DNA from: Clostridia bacterium
Lineage (GTDB): Bacteria; Bacillota; Clostridia; Oscillospirales; Acutalibacteraceae
Length of the DNA stretch: 64,000 nucleotides
NCBI GenBank assembly: GCA_017399175.1
Contig: JAFQEE010000018.1
Coordinates: 1-64,000 of the forward strand
Direction of reading: 5' to 3'
Made by a program: the position numbers and the translations under genes
Part shown: positions 54,557-62,329 of the stretch, piece by piece
Layout: the number at the start of each line of letters is the position of its first letter
How positions within the stretch are numbered: position 1 is the stretch's first letter
The notes under the pieces: model-generated
The model's input: only the letters and a program-made list of their open reading frames with translations
Databases searched by the model: none
Told to the model about the DNA's origin: nothing

Positions 54557-54999
54557 TGGAAATTTTAAAGATTAAAAAGATGCGAGAAAATGCAAAACTC
54601 CCCACACGAGGTACTGTGGGAAGTGCAGGAATGGATTTGTATGCTTGTATCCCAGAGCCCATAACTCTTAAAAAGGGTGACAAGGCTGTTATTCCGACGG
54701 GTATTGCAATCGGACTCGACGACCCGCATTATGCGGCTTTTGTGTATGCGAGAAGCGGACTTGCCATTAAACACGGAATCGGACTTTTGAATTCCGTTGG
54801 TGTTATTGACAGCGATTATCGTGGTGAAATCTGTGTGGGTGTTATTAAACAGACTGACCCTGAATACACAATCGAGCCATTTGAAAGAATTGCACAAATG
54901 GTGATAAGCCCTGTTGAATTGCCACAAATCGTTGAGGTAGATGACCTTGACGAAACAGACAGAGGTGCAGGCGGATTCGGTTCAACAGGAACAAAGTAA
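54556..54999 (+). CDS. dut: dUTP diphosphatase
   Basis: The 147-aa trimeric dUTPase shows motif 1 'GSAGMDLYA', motif 2 'YARSGLAIKHGI', motif 3 'LLNSVGVIDSDYRGE', motif 4 'ERIAQMVI' and motif 5 'RGAGGFGSTG'. It hydrolyses dUTP to dUMP, keeping uracil out of DNA. The stop of the U32 gene is overlapped by its ATG (GAATAATGG). Complete. Confidence 0.95.
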   Translation: MEILKIKKMRENAKLPTRGTVGSAGMDLYACIPEPITLKKGDKAVIPTGIAIGLDDPHYAAFVYARSGLAIKHGIGLLNSVGVIDSDYRGEICVGVIKQTDPEYTIEPFERIAQMVISPVELPQIVEVDDLDETDRGAGGFGSTGTK

Positions 55000-55002
55000 A
55001 AA

Positions 55003-55026
55003 AAGGCTCTTACGAGCCTTTTTTTA
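55003..55026 (+). terminator. Terminator after dut
   Basis: AAGGCTC (55003-55009) pairs with GAGCCTT (55014-55020) and is followed by a run of Ts. It begins four bases after the stop. Confidence 0.95.
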
Positions 55027-55117
55027 ATGCGTAATGCGTAATTCGTAATGCGGAATTATTTAATCAATAAATTATAATTTATCGGGGAGATTGGAAATTA
55101 AAATAGGAATAAAAACC

Positions 55118-55196
55118 TTGTAGGGTCGCTTCACGAAGCGACCGTTCCAAAGTGTGCTGAAACCTCATTCGGACGCTTCGTGAAGCGTCCCTACAA
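55118..55196. repeat. MITE-like palindrome 1
   Basis: Two 26-bp arms (55118-55143 and 55171-55196) differ at two positions and face each other around 27 bases. Each arm contains the inner palindrome CGCTTCACGAAGCG or its close form. It looks like a mobile intergenic palindrome, possibly helped by an IS element elsewhere. Confidence 0.6.
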
Positions 55197-55215
55197 AGCA
55201 ACCAATTAAATTATC

Positions 55216-55291
55216 TTGTAGGGGAGGGTCTCCGTGCCCTCCCGAACTTTTAATATGCACTTGCGGGCGAGCACGGAGACTCGCCCCTACA
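55216..55291. repeat. MITE-like palindrome 2
   Basis: TTGTAGGGG-led arm (55216-55243) and CGCCCCTACA-type arm (55263-55291) are related inverted sequences containing GTCTCCGTGC and its complement. Kin of the repeats at 55118-55196 and 17051-17080. The rest of 55027-55421 is non-coding. Confidence 0.6.
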
Positions 55292-55421
55292 TTCCAACCA
55301 TATTGGTTTTATTTTATAATTGCAACGCAGTTCCTTAATTTTGCACTTTGCGTTTTGCATTTTGCTCTTACCTCGACAAACTCCAATTTGTATAATAAAA
55401 ACCAATAAATCTAAAATAGTT

Positions 55422-55664
55422 TTATTTTACTATTTCATACATATCCCCAGCTGTCTGTTTTGTTGCGTGTTCGGTGACATTTAAAACTTTATACTTTGTG
55501 ATTTTTTCACCAAACTGGATTTCGAGAATGTCCCCTTCCTTTACATCGTAAGAGGCTTTTACGACTCTGCCACTAACAACAACATGACCAGCGTCACATA
55601 CTTCATTGGCAACAGTTCGTCTTTTAATTATTCTTGATACTTTTAAAAATTTGTCTAATCTCAT
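55422..55664 (-). CDS. rqcP: S4-domain RNA-binding protein RqcP (YabO)
   Basis: The 80-aa S4 protein 'MRLDKFLKVSRIIKRRTVAN' followed by 'GHVVVSGRVVKASYDVKEGD' matches RqcP. RqcP binds the stalled 50S-tRNA complex in alanine-tail ribosome quality control. Gene order mazG-hup-rqcP mirrors Bacillus yabN-hup/yabO neighbourhoods. No strong ribosome site is seen. Confidence 0.88.
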   Translation of the reverse strand: MRLDKFLKVSRIIKRRTVANEVCDAGHVVVSGRVVKASYDVKEGDILEIQFGEKITKYKVLNVTEHATKQTAGDMYEIVK

Positions 55665-55698
55665 AATTGCTCACTTTTTACAACTCTAAATTTTATAA

Positions 55699-55820
55699 TA
55701 CGCACAGCGTATTTCATAGTAAAACTATTTCATATCTCACAAAAGATATTTCATAAATTCTATATAGAATTTATTTCATTAAATGAAATATTTAATAAAC
55801 ATGAAATAAACTCCTTGCGG
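55699..55820. repeat. Ladder of short hairpins separated by ATTTCAT
   Basis: ATTTCAT recurs at 55711, 55727, 55748 and 55773. Each is preceded by a different small palindrome: ACGC..GCGT, AGT..ACT, ATCT..AGAT and AAATTCT..AGAATTT. Then TAAATGAAAT and AAACTCC..GGAGTTT follow. The hairpins grow in length along the array. It lies between rqcP and hup, with no coding potential. Confidence 0.6.
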
Positions 55821-55832
55821 AGTTTGTTATTA

Positions 55833-55862
55833 AAAAACAAGGGTCGCTGTTGGCGACCCCAA
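55833..55862 (-). terminator. Terminator of hup
   Basis: GGGTCGC (55841-55847) pairs with GCGACCC (55853-55859). On the minus strand it is followed by TTGTTTTTTAA, 22 bases after the hup stop. Confidence 0.9.
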
Positions 55863-55880
55863 TTTTTTGCGATTGTGTGA

Positions 55881-56153
55881 TTATTTAACAGCTGCTTTGA
55901 GTGCTGCGCCTGCTTTGAATGCAGGAACCTTTGTTGCAGGAACTGTCATTGTTTCGCCTGTTCTTGGGTTACGAGCTGTCTTTTCTGCTCTTTCACGAAC
56001 TTCAAATGTACCAAAGCCGATAAGCTGAACTTTGTCACCATTCTTGAGTGCGTCTGTAACTGATGCGAAAACTGCTGCTACTGCTGCGTCAGCGTCTTTC
56101 TTTGAAATGCCTGCTTTAGCTGCTACTGCTGCTACGAGTTCTGTTTTGTTCAT
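55881..56153 (-). CDS. hup: DNA-binding protein HU
   Basis: The 90-aa HU/IHF protein: 'MNKTELVAAVAAKAGISKKD', 'ALKNGDKVQLIGFGTFEVRE', 'RTARNPRTGET'-type arm ('KTARNPRTGETMTVPATKVP') and 'FKAGAALKAAV'. It binds and bends DNA as a dimer and organises the nucleoid. Ribosome site GGAGGA. Complete and the expected length. Confidence 0.96.
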   Translation of the reverse strand: MNKTELVAAVAAKAGISKKDADAAVAAVFASVTDALKNGDKVQLIGFGTFEVRERAEKTARNPRTGETMTVPATKVPAFKAGAALKAAVK

Positions 56154-56190
56154 TTTTGTATTCCTCCAAAAAATTTTTATCTTTTTTATT

Positions 56191-57000
56191 TTAAAAAGAA
56201 CCTTTGTCCTTTTTAGCCAAATCCCATAACTTGTCCAATGTAGCCAAGTCTGTATTTTTCATATCCAAGCCCTGTTCACTTGCCATTTTTTCGACCTTAC
56301 TGAAACGGTCAATAAACTTGTCCGTTGAGTTTGTAAGTGCTTCTTCACTATCAACCTTCACAAATCGTGATACATTGACAACGGAGAAAAGCAAGTCGCC
56401 AAGCTCCTCGTGGATATTTTCCTGATTGCCCTCTTTGTATGCTTGTTTTAATTCAAGAAGTTCCTCGCTGATTTTATCGAAAGCACCGTCAGCATTGTCC
56501 CAGTCAAAGCCAACTTTGGATGCCTTTTTCTGTACCTTATCGGCACGCATAAGTGCGGGGAATTCACGAGGAATTGAAAGCATTGATTCAGTCTGACTTT
56601 TCTGCTGTTTTGTACGCTTTTTGATAATGTCCCAATTTTCAAGCACCTGTTCACTCGTAGTGGCATTAACATCACCGAAAACATGTGGATGACGCTCAAT
56701 CATCTTTTTGCAGATATCATCGGCAACATCCTTTAATTCGAATGCTCCCTTTTCACGCTCAATCTGTGTGTGGAAAACAACCTGTAACAAAACATCACCA
56801 AGTTCCTCCAACAGCATATCCTTATCGTCCTTATTGATGGCTTCAATAACCTCATAAGTTTCTTCAAGGAAATCACGACGGATTGACTTGTGGTCCTGTT
56901 CCCTATCCCAAGGACAACCCTCAGGTGAACGAAGGATTTCCACAATATCAATTAAGTCATTTATATCGTAGTGTTCTTTGAACTGAAAATTATCAATCAT
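56191..57000 (-). CDS. mazG: Nucleoside triphosphate pyrophosphohydrolase MazG
   Basis: The 269-aa protein has two MazG domains: first 'CPWDREQDHKSIRRDFLEET' with 'LLEELGDVLLQVVFH' (about 25-115), second 'ELLELKQAYKEGN' with 'HEELGDLLFSVVNVSRF' (about 180-250). The paired E-x2-E and E-x2-D motifs bind magnesium. It hydrolyses canonical and damaged NTPs to NMPs. The gene lies between the PST exporter gene and hup. GAAAGGGA precedes the ATG. Confidence 0.93.
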   Translation of the reverse strand: MIDNFQFKEHYDINDLIDIVEILRSPEGCPWDREQDHKSIRRDFLEETYEVIEAINKDDKDMLLEELGDVLLQVVFHTQIEREKGAFELKDVADDICKKMIERHPHVFGDVNATTSEQVLENWDIIKKRTKQQKSQTESMLSIPREFPALMRADKVQKKASKVGFDWDNADGAFDKISEELLELKQAYKEGNQENIHEELGDLLFSVVNVSRFVKVDSEEALTNSTDKFIDRFSKVEKMASEQGLDMKNTDLATLDKLWDLAKKDKGSF

Positions 57001-57017
57001 AACTGTTCCCTTTCATT

Positions 57018-58790
57018 TTACTCTATAAAACCAAATTTTGCAAGTATTTTTGCAATTTTTTCGCCTTTTGGAAGCATAATTACATCATCTTTTGCAATTC
57101 CTTTGATTAAAAGTATGGAAATTACATATACAAGACCGCCAAAACCGATTGAAACGGCAAGGCAGAAAAGATTTTTAATTGAGAATTCAGGCAAGAATCT
57201 ATTGCAGATTCCGTAAGATGTGTAGGCTGCAACACCGCAAAGGATACCGCTGAAAATCGGTTTTATGAAAACAGAAAGAAGATTTATTCTTACTCTTGCC
57301 GTCTTTATAAGTGCTACAAAGTTAATTGAAACAACGATTACATAGCAAAGTACAGTACCTATAACAGCACCGTTTACATTAAGTTTTGGAATTGAAACAA
57401 AAATAAAGTTTGCAATAAGTTTTGCGAATGCACCCGCTGAAAGTGAAATAAGCGGTACTTTTGTTTTATCAAGTGCCTGAAGCATATTTGTCATTGGCTG
57501 TGAAAGTGCCATAAGGAAAATTGTAAATCCGTAGGCAGTAAGTACAGGTGCTGCGATTGAAACACCGCTGGCAGCGTCACCGCTACCATAAAAAGCAGCA
57601 AGAATTGGTTGAGCAAGTACGCCCATACCGATACCGCAAGGCATTGCAATAAGCATTGTAACACGAAGAACTGATTCGATTGAAACGCGGATTGCTCGCT
57701 TATTCTTAACTGCCCATGCTGCTGAAAGAGCAGGGATAGCGCTGATACCGAGAGTCATTGTAATTGACGGAATTAAATTACGAAAGTCAATTGACAATGA
57801 ATATGCACCGTAAAGGAAGTTTTTAATATCAGCATCAAGCACTCCTGTAAGTTCTGTGCTGTAAAGATTTCTTATATAATCAAGGTTATTGAGAATTACA
57901 TATTCAAGACGATTCTGGATTGTGATTGAGTCAATAAGGTTTGTGATACTGAACACCAATGAACTGATTGCAACGGGAATTGCAAATTTTAAAAGCTTAT
58001 TTGCAACAACATTTGCTTTTTCAGGCTTTGGTGCAGAAATAAGCTCTGCCTTTGTAATTCTGTCACCCTTTACCTTATGAAGAATGATAAGATAGACAAC
58101 ACCGATTACAGTACCAAGAGTAACACCTGCGGCTGCACCTGCTGCGGCATAAGGATAAATTGCACTTAATGCTTCGCTTTCGTTTGTAACAGTTCTGCCG
58201 AAAACTGTAAGCCCCTGTTCAAATCGTGAATAACCGTAAGTAATTACACCTTTTGCACAGATAAGACCGAAAATGAGTTTGCCTGCTGCTTCAAAAACCT
58301 CAGAAACGGCAGTAGGTGTCATATTTGAAAGACCGTTATAGTAACCGCGATAGCTTGACATTATACAGCAGAAGAATATTGACGGAGTTATAACGAAAAC
58401 TGCAGGAAGAACATCCATATTCTTTGCTGACATAGCATAAGGGAATGCAAGAATGAACATTGCGATTGTGCCGATTATGCCCACTATCAGGAAAAGACGC
58501 TGTGCGACCTTACGGATAATCTTTACATCACGATAATTCCCCATAGCCATAGCCTTTGAAACCATATTTGAAATGGCAACAGGAAGCCCGGCCATCGAAA
58601 CTGTATAAATAGGAACATAAAGATTATATGCTGAGTCAAAATAGCCTCTACCCACAGTACCAATCATATTGGAAAGAGGAATTTTATAAATTACGCCAAT
58701 CACCTTAACGATAAGTGACGCAAGGCTTAAGATTAACGCACCGTTAAGAAGCGTCTGATTGGTTCTTTTTTTGTCTGCCAAATTTATCAC
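57018..58790 (-). CDS. SpoVB/YabM-type MOP flippase
   Basis: The 590-aa polytopic membrane protein starts 'FLNGALILSLASLIVKV'-like ('LNGALILSLASLIVKVIG'), has 'PLSNMIGTVGRGYFDSAYNL' and about 14 helices. It is a member of the PST/MATE-like oligosaccharide flippase group that includes SpoVB and YabM. A lipid-linked peptidoglycan or polysaccharide precursor is the probable cargo. It stands 17 bases upstream of mazG, in the yabM-yabN order. Confidence 0.86.
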   Translation of the reverse strand: MINLADKKRTNQTLLNGALILSLASLIVKVIGVIYKIPLSNMIGTVGRGYFDSAYNLYVPIYTVSMAGLPVAISNMVSKAMAMGNYRDVKIIRKVAQRLFLIVGIIGTIAMFILAFPYAMSAKNMDVLPAVFVITPSIFFCCIMSSYRGYYNGLSNMTPTAVSEVFEAAGKLIFGLICAKGVITYGYSRFEQGLTVFGRTVTNESEALSAIYPYAAAGAAAGVTLGTVIGVVYLIILHKVKGDRITKAELISAPKPEKANVVANKLLKFAIPVAISSLVFSITNLIDSITIQNRLEYVILNNLDYIRNLYSTELTGVLDADIKNFLYGAYSLSIDFRNLIPSITMTLGISAIPALSAAWAVKNKRAIRVSIESVLRVTMLIAMPCGIGMGVLAQPILAAFYGSGDAASGVSIAAPVLTAYGFTIFLMALSQPMTNMLQALDKTKVPLISLSAGAFAKLIANFIFVSIPKLNVNGAVIGTVLCYVIVVSINFVALIKTARVRINLLSVFIKPIFSGILCGVAAYTSYGICNRFLPEFSIKNLFCLAVSIGFGGLVYVISILLIKGIAKDDVIMLPKGEKIAKILAKFGFIE

Positions 58791-58795
58791 ACCTT

Positions 58796-59722
58796 TTACT
58801 GTCCTAAAAATTCACGGAGTAATGAGTTTTTCGGAACTGTATTTTCATTTATATCATTAAACTGTTCAAGTGCTTTTTTGAGTTTTTGGATTTCCGACTT
58901 GAATTCATCGGAAACTTCGCTGTCGCAAAGAAGCGGTAAAGCCTGATGCTTTATTACGCAAGATTCATAAAGGTGAATTGTATCTGCCTTTATATCCGCA
59001 TTGTCACGGAATGGGAAAAGGTATTTATCCTCACCTGCTGTGACATTTTTCCAGAGTTTGCAGGTGTTATCCACGCTACTTGCACGGTATTTATAGTCAC
59101 GAATCATTCTGCGTAAGAAACGGAGATTGCGTTTATTTAAAAGCACATTTCCGTTTTCGTCATAAATTCTTGTTGACACATTGATATATACCTTTAAAAG
59201 TTTACCGTGAACCTTTTCTGTAATAACAGGGTTAAGTGCATGAAGTCCCTCAATAATTACAACATCTTCGTCGCCTAAAGTGATTTCGTTATATTCAGTA
59301 TCACTTCGTTTGCCTTTAGTGAAATCAAAAACGGGAGTTTTAACTGTTTCACCACGGATTAGTGCATTCAAATCATTTTCAAGCTGAACTAAATCAAGAG
59401 CGTCAACAGTTTCATAATCCTGTGTGCCGTCAGGAAGATAAGGAATATCCTCACGGTCAAGATAGAAATCATCAAGGCTTAAAACATAAGTTTTTACACC
59501 TTTTTTGGAGAGTCCTTCCTTGAGTTTTCGTGCAGTTGTGGTTTTTCCTGCTGACGAAGGACCTGCGAGCATTACGATTTCTCTGCCGTCTTCTGTAACA
59601 ATTCTTTCAACAATGGAATTAATGATTTTTTCGTATCTTTCTTCACATTCATTGATAAATTCCACAGGGTCAAATACTGCTCTGTCATTGATGTATTCAA
59701 GTTTATTTTTTAAATTAGCCAT
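58796..59722 (-). CDS. udk: Uridine kinase-like P-loop kinase
   Basis: The 308-aa protein has the Walker A 'LAGPSSAGKTTTARKL', 'TYVLSLDDFYLDREDIPYLP' and 'VVIIEGLHALNP', the uridine kinase/phosphoribulokinase pattern. It is longer than classic Udk (about 210 aa), with a C-terminal extension that may bind another ligand. It could phosphorylate a nucleoside or related sugar. It is in the same orientation as spoVB-like, 5 bases apart. Confidence 0.82.
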   Translation of the reverse strand: MANLKNKLEYINDRAVFDPVEFINECEERYEKIINSIVERIVTEDGREIVMLAGPSSAGKTTTARKLKEGLSKKGVKTYVLSLDDFYLDREDIPYLPDGTQDYETVDALDLVQLENDLNALIRGETVKTPVFDFTKGKRSDTEYNEITLGDEDVVIIEGLHALNPVITEKVHGKLLKVYINVSTRIYDENGNVLLNKRNLRFLRRMIRDYKYRASSVDNTCKLWKNVTAGEDKYLFPFRDNADIKADTIHLYESCVIKHQALPLLCDSEVSDEFKSEIQKLKKALEQFNDINENTVPKNSLLREFLGQ

Positions 59723-59748
59723 TTATAATACCTCACAAAATTATTCTA

Positions 59749-61185
59749 TTATTTGTATGTATCATAAAACTGTGTTATTCTTTTCTTTCGTTCAATAAGC
59801 TCATTAAAACCGGAAATATATTCAAAAGGATATTTGAAATTGAAAATTCGCTCGATTTCGTCACCCTTTGGTGCTTTGAGTTTGGTAACTGCACCACCGC
59901 CACAAGACAGAATTGTATGACATTCTTCCATCATAAAGATGTTATAAATACATTCTGTATTATCCTTTGCCCAGCCAACATTTTCAAGTGCACCTGCTGA
60001 CTTTGACTGACGGTACATATAGTATGGGTGATACTTTTCGTACAATTTATCGTAAGTATATTTTAGCATTTCGGACGCTGTATTTGCATTCTCCACAGCA
60101 AGTTTAGGATTGTTTTGTCCGATTGTTGATGAACGCTTGACCGAGAGAGTATGGACTGTGATATTTTCAGGGTCAAGGGAAAATGCAGTATCAAGTGAAT
60201 GACGAAAACCCTCAACCGTGTCAGTGGGAAGTCCCGCAATTAAGTCCATATTGATGTTATCGAATCCCAGCCTACGAGCCATATTGAAGATGTTTATTGT
60301 ATCTTCTGCAGTATGTCGTCTGCCCACAGCCTGTAAAACCGAATCATTAAAGGTCTGGGGATTGATGCTTATTCTGTCAACAGGACTGTTTTTAAGAACA
60401 TAGAGTTTTTCTTCTGTTATGGTATCAGGACGACCTGACTCAACCGTAAATTCACGACAACATTTCAAATCAAAATTGTTTTTAATTGTATTTATCACGA
60501 TTTCAAGTTGTTCTGCTGAAAGAGTTGTGGGAGTACCGCCACCTATATAAATACTTTCAAGCCGGACACCTGTATTTTTTGCAATTTCGCCTGTAAGTTT
60601 CAGTTCTTCTGACAAAAGTTCTACATATTGTGGCAAAAGATTTTTTGCCTTATCATTCTCAACTGAATGTGAAACGAATGAACAGTAACTGCATCTTGAT
60701 GGACAGAAAGGAATTGAAACATAAAGGCTGAAGGAATCGGGTTTACTTGTACCGATAATTCTTTCTTCCCAATCGGCAACTTCCCTTGCAAGGCGGAATT
60801 TTTCATAAGAAACAAGTAAATCGTTCTTGAAATATTCTTCCGTTTTCTCGCGTCCCATTTGTTTTTCAGTATTTATAAGGAGTTTAGATGGGCGAACACC
60901 CGTAAGCACTCCCCATTTGGGATAAAAGCGAGTATATTCACCCATAAGGGAATACACCATTCTGCCCATCTGCATTTCGTTGTCATCACAAAGAGGAGCA
61001 GTAAGAGTTTTATTGAAACCATCAAAATTTATTATGACCTTAATTTCGTCTGTTACAGATGTGTAAATGTTAAAATCGTCACATTCTTCGTACACAACCT
61101 GAATTTTAACATCAGGCATAAAAATCCGAAGGAGTTTTTCCATTTCATAATGGAATTTATGATTTATTACAAGTAATTTTATCAT
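59749..61185 (-). CDS. hemZ: Coproporphyrinogen dehydrogenase HemZ
   Basis: The 478-aa radical SAM protein has the Cys-x3-Cys-x2-Cys motif in 'PFCPSRCSYCSFVSHS', plus 'YIGGGTPTTLSAEQLEIVI', 'TVESGRPDTITEEKL', 'RISINPQTFNDSVLQAVGRR' and 'NMDLIAGLPTDT'. The N-terminal 150 residues are HemZ-specific. HemZ is an oxygen-independent coproporphyrinogen oxidase paralogue. Its ATG overlaps the MBL gene stop (ATGA). Confidence 0.9.
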   Translation of the reverse strand: MIKLLVINHKFHYEMEKLLRIFMPDVKIQVVYEECDDFNIYTSVTDEIKVIINFDGFNKTLTAPLCDDNEMQMGRMVYSLMGEYTRFYPKWGVLTGVRPSKLLINTEKQMGREKTEEYFKNDLLVSYEKFRLAREVADWEERIIGTSKPDSFSLYVSIPFCPSRCSYCSFVSHSVENDKAKNLLPQYVELLSEELKLTGEIAKNTGVRLESIYIGGGTPTTLSAEQLEIVINTIKNNFDLKCCREFTVESGRPDTITEEKLYVLKNSPVDRISINPQTFNDSVLQAVGRRHTAEDTINIFNMARRLGFDNINMDLIAGLPTDTVEGFRHSLDTAFSLDPENITVHTLSVKRSSTIGQNNPKLAVENANTASEMLKYTYDKLYEKYHPYYMYRQSKSAGALENVGWAKDNTECIYNIFMMEECHTILSCGGGAVTKLKAPKGDEIERIFNFKYPFEYISGFNELIERKKRITQFYDTYK

Positions 61186-61835
61186 TTTCTTCTGAAACGA
61201 GTTCTCATATAACGGTTATTCTGGCGCTCAAAATCAAGAGTAGTATCACCCTCGTGACCGGGATAAACCTTGTAATCGCCCTCTAATTCGCCGATTTTTG
61301 CAAGTGAACGAAGCTCCTGACGACCATTACCGCCGTAAAGGTCAGTTCTGCCTGCTGTAAGACGGAAAAGTGTGTCACCTGAAAACATAACTTTGTCTTC
61401 TGTAAAGAGATAGCAAACTCCACCCTTTGAATGTCCCGGTGTATGAAGAACTGTGATTTTTGTGTTACCGAGCATAATTTCAGTTCCGTCTTCTGTCACA
61501 ATATCTGCATTAATTTCAGGGAATTCGTAACCTGCACAGTTTATTGCAAACTCGTTTTTATCCACATCATGAAGCATTTCTTCGTCTTCTGTATGAATAA
61601 CGACCTTTGCTCCTGTGTTATCCTGCACCATTTTTGCACCACACATATGGTCAAAATGTCCGTGAGTAAGAAGAATATATTTTACATTCTTACCGTTTAA
61701 CTTTTCCATTAAGCTTTCTTCAGGAAGTGACGGGTCAACAACTGCTGTATCACCGGTTTCATTATCTGTCACAATATATGTGTTTGTTGTAAAACCACTA
61801 TCCATTACTGCTAAATGCTTTTCTACTGTTATCAT
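61182..61835 (-). CDS. MBL-fold metallo-hydrolase (YqgX/GloB-like)
   Basis: The 217-aa protein has the His-x-His-x-Asp-His metal site in 'LTHGHFDHMCGAK', 'VLHTPGHSKGGVCYL', 'FSGDTLFRLTAGRTDL' and 'VYPGHEGDTTLDFE'. It is probably a hydroxyacylglutathione-hydrolase-like thioesterase of uncertain substrate. It overlaps hemZ by 4 bases. Start ATG 61835 with AGGAAG upstream. Confidence 0.9.
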   Translation of the reverse strand: MITVEKHLAVMDSGFTTNTYIVTDNETGDTAVVDPSLPEESLMEKLNGKNVKYILLTHGHFDHMCGAKMVQDNTGAKVVIHTEDEEMLHDVDKNEFAINCAGYEFPEINADIVTEDGTEIMLGNTKITVLHTPGHSKGGVCYLFTEDKVMFSGDTLFRLTAGRTDLYGGNGRQELRSLAKIGELEGDYKVYPGHEGDTTLDFERQNNRYMRTRFRRK

Positions 61836-61858
61836 ATCTTTTTACTTCCTTCTCCAGT

Positions 61859-62317
61859 TTATCTTTTTCTCCATATTTCTGAATCGTAAAGGATTGTAAC
61901 CGGGCCGTCGTTGAGAAGTTCAACTTTCATATCGGCACCGAAAACACCTTTTTTAACACTTTTTACACCATTTTCTGTAAGCTTGTCGCAGAAATATTCA
62001 TACAACTCATTGGCTTTGTCAGGATGAGCAGAATGACCGAATGACGGTCTGTTACCCTTTTTCAAATCAGCACAGAGAGTGAACTGTGAAACTGCAAGAA
62101 TTTCGCCATCTACATTCTGTATATCAAGGTTCATTTTGCCATCTTCATCCTCGAAAATACGGAGAGTTGATGTCTTTCTTGCCAAAACCTCTGCATCAGC
62201 CTCGTTATCATCATCCATAACACCAAGGAGAATAAGATAACCTTTTCCGATTTTTGAAATGAGTTCACCGTCCACGGCTACGCTCGCCTTTGATACTCTT
62301 TGAATTACTGCTTTCAT
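61859..62317 (-). CDS. dtd: D-aminoacyl-tRNA deacylase
   Basis: The 152-aa protein: '[20 protein letters not shown]', active-site '[19 protein letters not shown]' and '[13 protein letters not shown]' (the x-PVT motif). It removes D-amino acids from tRNA. Full length. It lies 12 bases downstream of relA on the same strand. Confidence 0.95.
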   Translation of the reverse strand: MKAVIQRVSKASVAVDGELISKIGKGYLILLGVMDDDNEADAEVLARKTSTLRIFEDEDGKMNLDIQNVDGEILAVSQFTLCADLKKGNRPSFGHSAHPDKANELYEYFCDKLTENGVKSVKKGVFGADMKVELLNDGPVTILYDSEIWRKR

Positions 62318-62329
62318 AAATTATTTCCT

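Noticed and set aside
55699..55820. CRISPR array
   Set aside because: The repeat is only 7 bases, the units differ in length, the spacers are palindromic, and no cas gene is present.
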